Shown in pieces: positions 9,112 to 19,268 of a stretch of DNA of 64,000 nt. Numbering within the stretch: position 1 is the stretch's first letter; every line of letters starts with the position of its first letter. The notes beneath the pieces were generated by a model. That model searched no databases. It worked only from the letters and a program-made list of their open reading frames with translations, and was not told the origin of the DNA. Location of the stretch: assembly GCF_016653295.1 (NCBI RefSeq), contig NZ_NHSF01000054.1:140914-204913 (forward strand), written 5' to 3'. Position numbers and translations under genes: made by a program. The DNA is from Halochromatium salexigens. Its GTDB lineage: Bacteria > Pseudomonadota > Gammaproteobacteria > Chromatiales > Chromatiaceae.

Positions 9112-10620
9112 TCAGCCGAGCTCGAGGCTGATACCGGCGGCGGCCAGTCGCTCCGCCTCTGTCTCGAATTCCAGCCGCGTCAGCGGATGGTCATCGAGCC
9201 AACCTGCCGGGAAGCGCAGTTGCAGCGTCTCGCCCTCGGCGCTGATCTGGGGATTGGGCTCGGCGCTGGCGGAGCGGCCGCGATGCATGAGCACCGCCAG
9301 TCGCAGCAGCAGCGCGAGCCGGCGCCCGCACAGGCGCGCCGGGCGCGGCAGCGCCGTGAAGACGTCGACGGGAAACTTGCGCCGGTGCCCCAGCACCAGC
9401 GCCGCGAGCGCATCTTGCTCCTGGCGCGTGAAGCCGGAGAGATCGGCGTGGCGCAGCAGATAGGCGCCGTGTTTCTGGTACTGACTGTGCGAGACGGCAA
9501 GCCCGATCTCATGCAGATCCGCCGCCCAGCCGAGCATCTTCGGGTAATTATCGTGATGCAACGCCCAGGTGTCGCGCAGTTGCTCGTAGAGATCCAGCGC
9601 GGTGGCGCGCACGCGGCTGGCATGCTCGCGGTCGATATCGAAGCGCCGACAGAGAGTGGCCACCGTGCGCTCGCGCACGTCTTCGTGATGCACGCGTCCG
9701 ACCATCTCGTAGATCAGGCCCTCGCGCAAGGCCTCGTCCGAGGCCCGCATCTGTTGGATCTCTAGGGCTTGGAAGACCGCTCGCAGCACGGCGACGCCAC
9801 CGGCAAAGACCGGTCGACGCTCCTCGCTGAGGCCTTTGAACGCGAGTGCCGAGAGCTTGCCGCAATCGATCATTGCCGCGCGCAATTGGGCGAGCCCATC
9901 GGCGGTGATGCCATCGTCGCTCCAGCCCTCGGCGGCGATGACCGCGGCGATGGCCTTGATGGTGCCGGAACTGCCGCTCGCCGTGCTCCAGCCGGACTGG
10001 CGGAACAGCTCGCGCACCGGGCGGATCTCGAGCGCGCAGGCCAGCTCGGCCTTGTCCATCGCCTTAGCGGTGATCTTCTCACCCGGCAGATAGCGCCGCG
10101 AGATGCTGACGCAGCCCATGTGCAGGCTCTCGCGCAGCGTGGCCTTGAACCCCTGACCGACGATCAGCTCGGTGCTGCCGCCGCCGATATCGACTACCAA
10201 GCGCTTCTCGTCACCGATGGCGAGCCCGTGGGCGACGCCGAGATAGACCAGGCGGGCCTCCTCGCGTCCGGCGATGACCTCGATCGGATGGCCGAGCCTC
10301 TGCTCCGCCTGCTCCAGGAAACCGGTCTCCGGGCGGAGCTGCCGCAGGGTATTGGTGCCGACCGCGCGTACATTGGTCGCCTCGACACCACGCAGGCGCT
10401 GGCCGATGCGCTCGAGGCAGGCCAGAGCACGCTCGCTGACCTCGGGTAGCAGGTCTTTATCCTCGGTGAGGCCCTCGCCGAGGCGTACCATCTCTTTGTA
10501 GCGATCGATGGTCTGGAGACTACCGCCATCGATACGGGCGACCAGCAGATGGAACGAGTTCGAGCCCAGGTCCACCGCCGCGAAGCTGTCCGGCGGGGCG
10601 GGTTGAAAGGGATCGGCCAT
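9112..10620 (-). CDS. ppx: Exopolyphosphatase (Ppx/GppA family)
   Basis: Hydrolyses terminal phosphates of polyphosphate, and in GppA relatives pppGpp. The 502 residues match Ppx length. The actin/hsp70-like ATPase fold is seen in AAVDLGSNSFHLLVAR (phosphate-1 loop, residues 13-28) and VVDIGGGSTELIVGQG (second phosphate loop). The C-terminal half carries an HD-type region (ADLHEIGLAVSH, HADLSGFTRQEQ, LVLGHRRKFP). Ppx versus GppA cannot be settled by eye; the length and the C-terminal HD region favour Ppx. A 54-nt gap separates it from the mscK gene, whose stop lies upstream on the same strand. Confidence 0.9.
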   Translation of the reverse strand: MADPFQPAPPDSFAAVDLGSNSFHLLVARIDGGSLQTIDRYKEMVRLGEGLTEDKDLLPEVSERALACLERIGQRLRGVEATNVRAVGTNTLRQLRPETGFLEQAEQRLGHPIEVIAGREEARLVYLGVAHGLAIGDEKRLVVDIGGGSTELIVGQGFKATLRESLHMGCVSISRRYLPGEKITAKAMDKAELACALEIRPVRELFRQSGWSTASGSSGTIKAIAAVIAAEGWSDDGITADGLAQLRAAMIDCGKLSALAFKGLSEERRPVFAGGVAVLRAVFQALEIQQMRASDEALREGLIYEMVGRVHHEDVRERTVATLCRRFDIDREHASRVRATALDLYEQLRDTWALHHDNYPKMLGWAADLHEIGLAVSHSQYQKHGAYLLRHADLSGFTRQEQDALAALVLGHRRKFPVDVFTALPRPARLCGRRLALLLRLAVLMHRGRSASAEPNPQISAEGETLQLRFPAGWLDDHPLTRLEFETEAERLAAAGISLELG

Positions 10621-10674
10621 ACAATTCTCGCGAGCGTGGGCGGCAACGGCGCCAGAGTATAATCGGCTTTCGGC

Positions 10675-13600
10675 TTAGGGGGGCGGCTTAAGGGCTGATT
10701 CAGCGGGAGTGTGTTCGCGTTGCATCTTGAGTGCGATCGGCTCGGCCGCGCCTAACTGGACGTTACGCCGTGGCAGGGCGATGTTGATACCGGCGGTGCG
10801 GAACTTGGCATTGATGGCTTGGTGCAAATCGCTGATCACCGGTAGCCGGAAGTCGAGGGTCTCCAGATAGCACCGCAGCACCAGATTGAGCGCGTGCTCG
10901 CCGAAGCCCTCGAAGGTGATCACGGGTTCGGGATGATCGAGCACCCTCGGGTGCTCGGCGGCGACCTCGGTGAGCAGGGCGAGCGCCTTGTTGGTATCGC
11001 TGCCGTGCTCGACCCCGACCGGGATCACCAAGCGGTTGATCTGGTCGCTCAGCGTCCAGTTCAGCAAGCGTCCGGTGATGAACTCCTTGTTCGGCACCAG
11101 CAGCTCTTGTTGGTCCCAGTTGCGCAGCGTGGTGGCCCGGATCTGGATGCGGGTCACCGTGCCGGTGATGTCGCCAATGGTGACCGTGTCGCCGACCCGC
11201 ACCGGTCGCTCAAAGAGGATGATCAGGCCACTGATGAAGTTGGCGACGATTTCCTGGAGCCCGAAACCAATACCGACGCTGAGCGCGGCGACGAGCCATT
11301 GCACCTGCGACCATTGCAGGCCGAGGGCGCCAACGATCATCAGGAGACCGATGGCCGTGACCAGGTAGCGCGTCAGCGTGACCAGCGTGTAGCGCGCGCT
11401 GGCGCTGACCTCGGTGTTCTTCAGCAGCAGGATCTCGAGCAGTGCCGGGAGGTTTTTGACCGCGATCAGCGCGGTGGTGGCGAGTACCAGGATCATCCCC
11501 AGATCGCCCAGGGTGACCGGAAGCAGTTCCTTGACGCCGTCGATCTCGGCGGTGTAACGCCAGAGCGTGAGCTTATCGAACAGATTCAGCGCCGGCAGCA
11601 CGTCCGACCAGATCATCCAGAAGCCGATCGCGGCGATGATGACGATACTGCTATTGAGCAACTGCCGCGTCTGGCTATCGAGCGCCGCGAGATCGACGGG
11701 ATTATCGTTGGCGTCGATCCATTGCGCGCCCTGTTCCAACGCCTCGCGCTGTGCCTCGCGTTGGGCGCGGCGCTCGAGCGCGGCCTCCAGCGCGAGCCCG
11801 CGCCGGGTCAGGACCAGCCAGCGCGCGACCATTTGGTGGAATATGACCAGCGCCAGCGCCAGCCAGAGCAGGGCGGCGACCGAGGTCAATAAGGTCCCCG
11901 CGGTGTAGATAAAGCCGGCGAGGGCGAGTGCCGCGAGTGCGCCCGGCATCGCCACCGCAAAGGGATACCAGAGCAGCCGCGAACGGTTGAGCCAAGCCGT
12001 TGGCCGGGCCGCGAGCAGGTTTTTGAACACGCCTCGGGTGGGGTGTAACAGCCAGGCTGTGAGTGCCGATAGCCCCAGGCAAAGCAGGATCAGCGCGAGT
12101 CGACCCAGGGTGCCATCGAAGGCGGGGTTGTGGGCGCGGCCGATGGTCTCGGTGACGAAACCGACAGGCAGGAGCAGGAGCGCGGCGATCTTGAATCCAC
12201 GGCGCAGTTTATCGAGGTTCTCCGAACTCCAGCGGAAGTGGCGCGCGGCGACGCCTTCGTTCATACACAGCAGCCGGAACGCGCGCAGATAATAGAAGGG
12301 TAGCGCGATCGTGAGGAGTCCCTGGCCGACGGCGAGCGCGAACGGGGAGGCGTGCGGTGTATTGTGCAGCGCCCATCCCAGCACGGCCAAGAACAAGGGC
12401 CAGGGCAGCGCGAGCAAGAGGGTCAGGCCGAGCGCGGAGAGCGAATAACCGAAGCGGTCGGTGCTAATCCGTCGCATCGGTTCGGCATAATCACGAATGC
12501 GGCGTCGCAACAGGGGAGCTGCCGCCAACAGCCCCAATACGCTGAGCAAACCGAGCCAGAAGAGCGTCGATGAAGCGGCGGCCTGTCGCGTGGCCTGAAA
12601 AACGCTGAACCAGTGGGTCGGCGCTAGCAGCCACCAAGCTGCCTGGGGAAATGGGCCGAAGGGCTGTTGGGTGATCGGGGCGGCGTTGCGGACCCAGAGC
12701 AGATTCTCGGCGAGGAAGTCCCGGTAGCGCTTGACCAAATCGGCGTATTGGTCGGCGACGAAGTCGAGATCGGCGATCGCGCGTTGATAGCGCTCTTTCA
12801 GACGCAGCGCGCGTTCGAGCAGATCGCGCTGACGCAACAACTGTTCTCGAACCTGCGCCTTGAGCGCTTCTGTGGCGCGTTTTTCGGCGAGCTTCCTGGC
12901 GATCGCGGCGTCGATATCCTCAAGCGCGCCGAGTTCGTCGCGCAGTCGCAGCTGGTTCAGGGTCAGCTGCGCGATCTGCGCGGCGCGCGCGGTCGCTTCT
13001 TCACGCAGGCTGCTGGCCTCCGGTAGATCGGTGCGTTCATCGACCAGAATCTGCCCTACCGCTTGGCTTAGGCCGGCGGCGCTAATGCGCGTGCGCGCGC
13101 TCCTGAAGTCGTTCTCGGTCTCTCGCAGCTGGTCTTCGACTGTGGCCTGGCGCTCGTCGAGCCGAGCGAGCGCCATCGTGATCTCGCTGATGGTCTCGCT
13201 GATCTGTCGATTACGGTGCGCTAGCTCGCGCACCAATGGATCGGCGTCACCGAGTTCACGCTCCGCAGATTCAGTCTCTTGTCGTGCTCGCTCGGCCTCA
13301 AGGCGGCGCAGGCGGTCCGCCTCGTTCTCGAGGGAGGTCCGACGCAGGCGCAGACGTTGCAGCTGCGCCGCGTGCTGAGCCCGTTGGGCCTCGGCGAGCT
13401 GACGCCGGGCCTCGGCGCTGAGGATGCGTTGTTCGAGCATCAGCATCTCGGCGCGGAGGGCATCGCGCTCGGTCTCGAGCGCCCAGGCACGGGCTTGGCG
13501 GGCAGCCTCGTTTTGTCCCTCGGGCTGCGGGCGCTTCAGCTCCTTGTCGAGCTCGGCGATGCGCTGAGGGATCTCGCCGAGGCGCCGGCGCGCGGCTACG

Positions 13601-14178
13601 AGTTGCTCGGATTCCTGCTCGAGTCTGTCGTTGAGTGTGCCGAGCTGTGCTTCGAGCGAGGCGGCCTCGGCTTGCGCGCGCGCGAGGCGCTGCTCGATCT
13701 GATCGATGCCGGCATCTGCGGGCAGGTCGAGCGACGGATCGGGCGTGGCCTCGAGTTCGGCGCGCAGTGCTTCGGCCTCGGCTGGCGCTGTCCTCAGGGC
13801 GTCAAAGTAGCCCATGGCTTGGGCCTGAAAATTGCTTAAGATTTCTAGGTTGCCGAGGATGTTGCGATAGTGCTCGCTGAGGCGTTGCTTGGTTTCCTTA
13901 GGCAGATCCTTGTCCTCGGCGAGTTCGCTGAGCTTGGCCTCGATTTGCGCATGGGTGACGCTCGTCTGGATGCTCAGGGGAGCCTCTGCTGGGAGGTTAG
14001 GCTGCGCGCTTGCGCTCGCGATCAATAGGCCGGTGAAATCGACCATTGCGAGCAGCAGGCTCAGCAGGCCGAGCAACAGCGCCGTGGCGGCCTGGCCGTG
14101 CTGGCATCGCGTATGCGGAGCGCAGGGGCGATGAGGTGATCGAGCCTGTTGGCGAGCGCGCAATCCGAGACTAGGCAT
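10675..14178 (-). CDS. mscK: Large mechanosensitive channel MscK (KefA)
   Basis: A 1167-residue inner-membrane channel that opens under hypo-osmotic tension. The N-terminus has a signal-like helix (TALLLGLLSLLLAMVDFTG) and then a long periplasmic region of predicted coiled coil (about residues 70-470, rich in E, R, A and L). Multiple transmembrane helices lie at about 520-930. The C-terminal MscS core is clear: VGIGFGLQEIVANFISGLIIL (pore helix), FERPVRVGDTVTIGDITGTV (beta domain), NWDQQELLVPNKEFITG and NWTLSD. E. coli MscK is 1120 aa. It follows argA on the same strand with a 66-nt gap. MscK rather than YjeP/MscM is chosen on overall similarity. Confidence 0.88.
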   Translation of the reverse strand: MPSLGLRARQQARSPHRPCAPHTRCQHGQAATALLLGLLSLLLAMVDFTGLLIASASAQPNLPAEAPLSIQTSVTHAQIEAKLSELAEDKDLPKETKQRLSEHYRNILGNLEILSNFQAQAMGYFDALRTAPAEAEALRAELEATPDPSLDLPADAGIDQIEQRLARAQAEAASLEAQLGTLNDRLEQESEQLVAARRRLGEIPQRIAELDKELKRPQPEGQNEAARQARAWALETERDALRAEMLMLEQRILSAEARRQLAEAQRAQHAAQLQRLRLRRTSLENEADRLRRLEAERARQETESAERELGDADPLVRELAHRNRQISETISEITMALARLDERQATVEDQLRETENDFRSARTRISAAGLSQAVGQILVDERTDLPEASSLREEATARAAQIAQLTLNQLRLRDELGALEDIDAAIARKLAEKRATEALKAQVREQLLRQRDLLERALRLKERYQRAIADLDFVADQYADLVKRYRDFLAENLLWVRNAAPITQQPFGPFPQAAWWLLAPTHWFSVFQATRQAAASSTLFWLGLLSVLGLLAAAPLLRRRIRDYAEPMRRISTDRFGYSLSALGLTLLLALPWPLFLAVLGWALHNTPHASPFALAVGQGLLTIALPFYYLRAFRLLCMNEGVAARHFRWSSENLDKLRRGFKIAALLLLPVGFVTETIGRAHNPAFDGTLGRLALILLCLGLSALTAWLLHPTRGVFKNLLAARPTAWLNRSRLLWYPFAVAMPGALAALALAGFIYTAGTLLTSVAALLWLALALVIFHQMVARWLVLTRRGLALEAALERRAQREAQREALEQGAQWIDANDNPVDLAALDSQTRQLLNSSIVIIAAIGFWMIWSDVLPALNLFDKLTLWRYTAEIDGVKELLPVTLGDLGMILVLATTALIAVKNLPALLEILLLKNTEVSASARYTLVTLTRYLVTAIGLLMIVGALGLQWSQVQWLVAALSVGIGFGLQEIVANFISGLIILFERPVRVGDTVTIGDITGTVTRIQIRATTLRNWDQQELLVPNKEFITGRLLNWTLSDQINRLVIPVGVEHGSDTNKALALLTEVAAEHPRVLDHPEPVITFEGFGEHALNLVLRCYLETLDFRLPVISDLHQAINAKFRTAGINIALPRRNVQLGAAEPIALKMQREHTPAESALKPPP

Positions 14179-14244
14179 GGGTGTTCGACAGCGTCCGAGG
14201 TGGCTGGCGTGCTGAGTGCTGTGGCTGCTTAGGGCTGAGTGAGT

Positions 14245-15621
14245 TCAGGGCTGGCGATGCAATGGCTTGATGTAGACCTGTGAATTACGCGCGTTGTTGT
14301 ACAGGCGCCGACGCTCCTCGGGCAGGTCGTCGACATCGCCGGGCAGGAAGCCGCGTTCGCGGAACCAGTGCGCGGTTTGCGTCGTCAGCACGAAGAGCCG
14401 TTCGAGGCCCAGCGCGCGTGCCTGTGCTTCCATGTGCGCGAGCAGGCGGTCGCCGCGCCCTTGGGCGCGATAGCGTGGGTGGACGGCGACGCAAGCAAGT
14501 TCCCCGATCGGCGCGCGCGGACAGGCCGACAGCGAGGCGCAGGCGATGATGGTGCCATCGAGTTCGGTGACCTGGAAGCGATCGATGACCAGTTCCAACT
14601 CCTCGGCCGTGCGCGGCACCAGGATGCCGGCGCGCTCCATCGGCTCGAGCAGGCCGCGGATGCCGGGGATATCGCTGCTGCGAGCCGGGCGCAGGTGTTC
14701 GTAGGGCTCGCCGGTCATGAGGGTGCCGGCGCCATCGCGCGTGAACAGTTCGCGCAGGAGTGCGGCGGGGTCGTCGCGGCCAACAATGTGGACTCGGGCG
14801 ATGCCGTGCTCGCAGGCCTCGGCACCGGCGCGTAGCGCTTGTGCGAGGTCTTCGCCGAGGTCGCCGCGCTGGGCAAGCAGGTCCGCGACCTCGGCGCCGA
14901 GTAGGTGCGAGCGGACCCGAGGCGCTTGGTCGGCATCGCTGGGCGTCTGCCTGGGGGCCTGGCTAGGTGCTTCGCTGAGGCCGCCGCCTTCGACGAGGAA
15001 GATCAGCTTGTCCGCTTGCAGGGCGATGGCGGCCGCACGCGCGACATCGGCGGCGGTGAGGTTGAAGACCTCACCGGTCGGCGAGTAGCCGATCGGCGGC
15101 ATCAGGGCGACGGCACCATCATCGAGCCGCTGGCCGAGCGAGGCGCGGTCGATGCGGCGCACCGCGCCGGTATGCTTGTAATCGATGCCGTTGAGCACGC
15201 CGAGCGGCCGTGCGAAGACGAAATTACCGGAGGCCACCGGGATGCGCACGCCGGCCATCGGCGAGTTCGCCAGGCCGAGCGACAACAGGGCCTCGATCTC
15301 GACGCGCGCGGTGCCGGCGGCCTCCTTGACGCAGGCGAGGGCGGCGTCATCGGTGACGCGCAGGCCGTTGATGACCTGCAGCGCCGCGTCGCGTTCGGCC
15401 AAGCGGTGCTCGATCTGGGGACGGGCGCCATGCACGATCACCAGGCGGATGCCGAGCCCATGCAGGAGCGCGATGTCATGCACCAGCTCGGGCAGCCGGG
15501 CATCGTCGAGCGCCTCGCCGCCGACGGCGATGACGAAGGTGCGGCCACGATGGGCGTGGATATAGGGGGTGCAGTGCCGGAACCAGTCGAGGAAGGGGTC
15601 TGTGGTTGTGCGGGAGACCAT
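14245..15621 (-). CDS. argA: N-acetylglutamate synthase (amino-acid acetyltransferase)
   Basis: First step of arginine synthesis: acetyl-CoA plus glutamate gives N-acetylglutamate. Two domains are visible: an N-terminal amino-acid-kinase-like domain that binds the arginine inhibitor (FVIAVGGEAL, LVIVHGARPQIEHRL, VALMPPIGYSPTGEVFNL) and a C-terminal GNAT acetyltransferase (VHPRYRAQGRGDRLLAHME at about 390-410, HWFRERGF). I chose the ATG at 15621 (458 aa, MVSRTTTDPFLDWFRH), which matches ArgA N-termini; an upstream TTG at 15648 would add 9 residues. No strong RBS precedes either. The gene is divergent from sucC. Confidence 0.94.
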   Translation of the reverse strand: MVSRTTTDPFLDWFRHCTPYIHAHRGRTFVIAVGGEALDDARLPELVHDIALLHGLGIRLVIVHGARPQIEHRLAERDAALQVINGLRVTDDAALACVKEAAGTARVEIEALLSLGLANSPMAGVRIPVASGNFVFARPLGVLNGIDYKHTGAVRRIDRASLGQRLDDGAVALMPPIGYSPTGEVFNLTAADVARAAAIALQADKLIFLVEGGGLSEAPSQAPRQTPSDADQAPRVRSHLLGAEVADLLAQRGDLGEDLAQALRAGAEACEHGIARVHIVGRDDPAALLRELFTRDGAGTLMTGEPYEHLRPARSSDIPGIRGLLEPMERAGILVPRTAEELELVIDRFQVTELDGTIIACASLSACPRAPIGELACVAVHPRYRAQGRGDRLLAHMEAQARALGLERLFVLTTQTAHWFRERGFLPGDVDDLPEERRRLYNNARNSQVYIKPLHRQP

Positions 15622-15848
15622 CGGGTGAGTCCGAGTCGGTGCAAACAAAAGTAGTCCCGCCCGCGCGCCTCGGTCGCGGTGGCGACTCAGGACGCGATAC
15701 GGGTGTCGCGTTGCGCGGGTGGGGATTTGGACGGGGCACTTGGTCGTTGTCCACGAATCCCGCAGAATACGCGATCATTGCCCTTTTGAGGATGGGTGTC
15801 GATGGTGCCGCCTGCTCCTCGGACAGCGCGAACCCCTGGTTTTTTTTC

Positions 15849-17045
15849 ATGAATCTGCACGAATATCAAGCGAAAAAGCTCTTCACTCGCTTCGCCATCC
15901 CGGTGCCCGAGTCGCTCGTGGCCTCGTCGCCCGATGAGGCACGGGCGGCGGCCCAGACCCTGGGGATGCCGGTCTTGGTCAAGGCTCAGGTACATGCGGG
16001 TGGCCGGGGGAGGGCGGGCGGCGTGCAACGCTGTGAGTCGGTGGCCGAGCTAGAAACCCAGGCAAGCGCCCTGCTCGGCAGCCGGCTGGTGACGTCACAG
16101 ACGCCGCCGGCGGGGCTGCCGGTCTCGCAGTTGCTATTGGAGGCGCCGGTCGTGATCGCGCGCGAACTCTATCTAGCGCTGCTGGTGGACCGCGAGGCGG
16201 AGTGTATCGCCATTATGGCCTCGGCCGCCGGGGGCATGGACATCGAGGCGGTGGCGGCAACCCAGCCCGAGGCGGTGTTGGTCTCGCGGATCGAGCCGGC
16301 GGTAGGCCTGCGCCCCTGGCAATGCCGCCAGGTCGGGCTGTTCCTGGGTCTGACGGCACAGCAGCAGCGGGCTTTTGAGGGGCTACTGAGCGGGCTTTAC
16401 CAGTTGTTGACCAGCTGCGATGCGCGCCTGGTCGAGATTAATCCGTTGGTGGTGACCGAGGACGGCGAACTGATCGCGTTGGACGCGAAGCTGGATCTGG
16501 ACGATAGCGCCCTGTATCGGCACTTGGAGCTGGCGGCGCTGCACGACCCTAGTCAGGAGGATGCGCGCGAGATTGCGGCGCGCGCCGAGGGGCTGAGCTA
16601 CATCAGTCTCGATGGCGATATCGGCTGCATGGTCAATGGCGCCGGGTTGGCGATGGCGACCATGGATCTGATTGCCTTGCATGGCGGTGCGCCGGCCAAT
16701 TTTCTCGATGTGGGCGGTAGCGCTACCGCCGATCGCGTTGCCCGTGCCTTCGCGCTGGTGCTGAGTGATGACAAGGTGGCGGCGGTGCTGGTGAATATCT
16801 TCGGCGGCATCGTGCGCTGCGACCTGATCGCCGAGGGTATCCTCGCGGCGGTCGAGGAGGTCGGTGTCGAGGTGCCGGTAGTGGTGCGGCTGGAAGGCAC
16901 CAATGCCGCCCTCGGGCTGGAGCGGCTCGCGCACAGTGGGCTCGCGATCGAGACCGCCGCGACCTTGGTCGACGCGGCCAACAAGGTGGTCGCGGCCGCA
17001 GCCGGCCAAGGCGCAACCATCCAGCACGCCGGAGGTGAGGCATGA
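15849..17045 (+). CDS. sucC: Succinate-CoA ligase, beta subunit
   Basis: The beta subunit binds nucleotide and CoA-linked succinate in the TCA cycle step succinyl-CoA to succinate plus NTP. The 398 residues carry the ATP-grasp motifs: [12 protein letters not shown] start, [55 protein letters not shown], and the C-terminal [14 protein letters not shown]. The ATG at 15849 is fixed by the family N-terminus. It follows a T8 run with no Shine-Dalgarno sequence, which is unusual here; an upstream in-frame GTG gives a non-homologous extension. The stop overlaps the sucD ATG (ATGA). The usual neighbours sucAB/sdh/mdh are not in the window. Confidence 0.95.
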   Translation: MNLHEYQAKKLFTRFAIPVPESLVASSPDEARAAAQTLGMPVLVKAQVHAGGRGRAGGVQRCESVAELETQASALLGSRLVTSQTPPAGLPVSQLLLEAPVVIARELYLALLVDREAECIAIMASAAGGMDIEAVAATQPEAVLVSRIEPAVGLRPWQCRQVGLFLGLTAQQQRAFEGLLSGLYQLLTSCDARLVEINPLVVTEDGELIALDAKLDLDDSALYRHLELAALHDPSQEDAREIAARAEGLSYISLDGDIGCMVNGAGLAMATMDLIALHGGAPANFLDVGGSATADRVARAFALVLSDDKVAAVLVNIFGGIVRCDLIAEGILAAVEEVGVEVPVVVRLEGTNAALGLERLAHSGLAIETAATLVDAANKVVAAAAGQGATIQHAGGEA

Positions 17046-17914
17046 GTGTGCTCGTCGATGCGAGGACGCGGGTGATCTGTCAGGGCTTCACCGGGCGCCA
17101 GGGCAGCTTCCACAGCGAACAGGCGATCGCCTATGGCACGCGCATGGTGGGCGGCGTGACCCCCGGCAAGGGCGGGCAACGGCACCTGGGGCTGCCGGTG
17201 TTCGATACGGTCCACGCGGCGGTGCGCGAGACCGGCGCCGAGGCCTCCATGATCTATGTGCCGGCGGCCTATGCGGCCGATGCCATCCTGGAGGCCGCCG
17301 ATGCCGGTATCCGGGTGATTATCTGTATCACCGAGGGCATTCCGGTGCTGGAGATGCTGGCGGTGAAGGCGGCGCTGGCACGCGGCGAGGCCGTGCTGAT
17401 CGGGCCGAATTGTCCGGGGATCATCACGCCCGAGGGGTGTAAGATCGGCATCATGCCCGGTGCCATCCATACACCGGGGCGGGTTGGCATCGTCTCGCGT
17501 TCCGGTACCCTGACCTATGAGGCTGTCGAGCAGACTTCGGCCGAGGGGCTGGGACAGAGCACCTGTATCGGCATTGGCGGCGATCCGATCCATGGCTTGG
17601 ATTTCGTCGACTGTCTGGCCTTGTTCGAGGCCGATCCGGACACCGACGCGGTGCTGATGGTCGGCGAGATCGGTGGTGGCGCCGAGGAGGCGGCCGCCGA
17701 GTTCGTGCGCCGGCGCATGACTAAGCCCGTGGTGGCCTATATCGCCGGCGTGACCGCGCCGCCTGGCAAGCGCATGGGGCATGCGGGCGCTATCGTCAGT
17801 GCTCGCGGCGGAACCGCCGAGGCCAAATATACGACGTTGGAGGCCGCCGGTGTCCAGGTGGTGCGCTCGCCCGCGTTGCTTGGGCGGCGCGTCGCCGAGC
17901 TGCTTGTTCAGTAA
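17042..17914 (+). CDS. sucD: Succinate-CoA ligase, alpha subunit
   Basis: The alpha subunit carries the CoA-binding Rossmann domain and the phosphorylated histidine. Visible motifs are [19 protein letters not shown] near the N-terminus, GGVTPGKGG (CoA site), IIGPNCPG-like [12 protein letters not shown] (120-131), SRSGTLTYE, and the active-site His247 in MGHAGAI. The 290 residues match E. coli SucD (289). The start overlaps the sucC stop by 4 nt, implying coupled translation and equal subunit amounts. glnB follows 96 nt later with its own likely promoter. Confidence 0.96.
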   Translation: MSVLVDARTRVICQGFTGRQGSFHSEQAIAYGTRMVGGVTPGKGGQRHLGLPVFDTVHAAVRETGAEASMIYVPAAYAADAILEAADAGIRVIICITEGIPVLEMLAVKAALARGEAVLIGPNCPGIITPEGCKIGIMPGAIHTPGRVGIVSRSGTLTYEAVEQTSAEGLGQSTCIGIGGDPIHGLDFVDCLALFEADPDTDAVLMVGEIGGGAEEAAAEFVRRRMTKPVVAYIAGVTAPPGKRMGHAGAIVSARGGTAEAKYTTLEAAGVQVVRSPALLGRRVAELLVQ

Positions 17915-18349
<435 letters not shown>

Positions 18350-18379
18350 GCCCGGCCGCTCGGTTTCCGTTCCCGTCCC

Positions 18380-19201
18380 TCAGTTTCGATCCAGGCCGAG
18401 ATAATCCCAGACGCGTCTCGCCAGGCTGACTTCGCTTGGGTCCGGCGTATCGTCGAGGAAGCGCCCCGCCTCGCGGTTCATCACCAAGACCCGGCGCGCA
18501 TCAGTGGCGAGTTGATCCTCGCCCAGCCGCTGGTAGCCTTCGATCATCAGCTCTAGGGCATCCTCGACGGCGCCGGTGCGCTGGAAACGCTCGACCACAT
18601 ACTGGCCGCGGGCCACGGCGGCGAGGTAAGCGCCCCGCTCCATGTAGTAACGCCCGACGTGCAGTTCACCTTTGGCCAGCATGTTACGCAGATGTAACAT
18701 GCGCTGCCGGGCATCGGCGGCATACTTGCTGTTGGGATAGAGACGCACAAGCTCCGAGAAGTCGTTGAAGGCATCCATCGCCGAGCCGGGATCGCGCTGC
18801 GAGGTGTCGAGTGGGAAGAAGCGGTCGAGGAAGCCAATGCTGCGATTGTAGTTGACGATGCCCTTGAGATAGTAGGCGTAGTCGACGTAAGGGTTTTGCG
18901 GATAGAGCTTGATGAAGCGGTCGGCGGCGGCAAGCGCCTGCTCGGGCTCCTCGGCCTTGTAATAGGCGTAGGCGATATCGAGCTGGCCCTGCATCGCGAA
19001 ACGACCAAACGGATAGCGCGCTTCCAATTTCTTGTAGAGTTCGATGGCGCGTTTGTAATTGGCGGAATCGAGTTCGCGCGCGGCCTTGCTGTAGAGTTCG
19101 TTTGCCGACCAGCCCTCGGTCTCGTCGAACTCCTTACCGAAGATGCCGCAGCCGCTCAAGAGGGCAACAGCGATGAGGGTCGTCACTAGGATTCGGATCA
19201 T
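18380..19201 (-). CDS. bamD: Outer membrane assembly lipoprotein BamD
   Basis: An essential lipoprotein of the BAM complex that inserts beta-barrel proteins. A lipoprotein signal (MIRILVTTLIAVALLSGCG, lipidated Cys after LLSG) is followed by tetratricopeptide repeats; typical phrases are ELYSKAARELDSANYKRAI, YPFGRFAMQGQLDIAYAYYKA, PNSKYAADARQRM and VGRYYMERGAY. I chose the ATG at 19201 because it gives a compact signal peptide; an ATG at 19231 is possible, and neither has a clear RBS. Divergent from rluD, the usual gammaproteobacterial arrangement. Confidence 0.93.
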   Translation of the reverse strand: MIRILVTTLIAVALLSGCGIFGKEFDETEGWSANELYSKAARELDSANYKRAIELYKKLEARYPFGRFAMQGQLDIAYAYYKAEEPEQALAAADRFIKLYPQNPYVDYAYYLKGIVNYNRSIGFLDRFFPLDTSQRDPGSAMDAFNDFSELVRLYPNSKYAADARQRMLHLRNMLAKGELHVGRYYMERGAYLAAVARGQYVVERFQRTGAVEDALELMIEGYQRLGEDQLATDARRVLVMNREAGRFLDDTPDPSEVSLARRVWDYLGLDRN

Positions 19202-19268
19202 GGAGAATGCGGCGTCGCTGCGGTTGTTCATAGGGCGAAGAGATGGCTTGTCAGTATACTGAATCGAC

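Noticed and set aside
15606..15848. N-terminal extension of SucC
   Set aside because: The extra 81 residues do not match SucC and run antisense to the argA start; the MNLHEYQAK start is conserved.
19253..19258. TATACT just before rluD as a leaderless promoter
   Set aside because: No acceptable -35 at 16-18 bp; could equally be chance or belong to another start of rluD.
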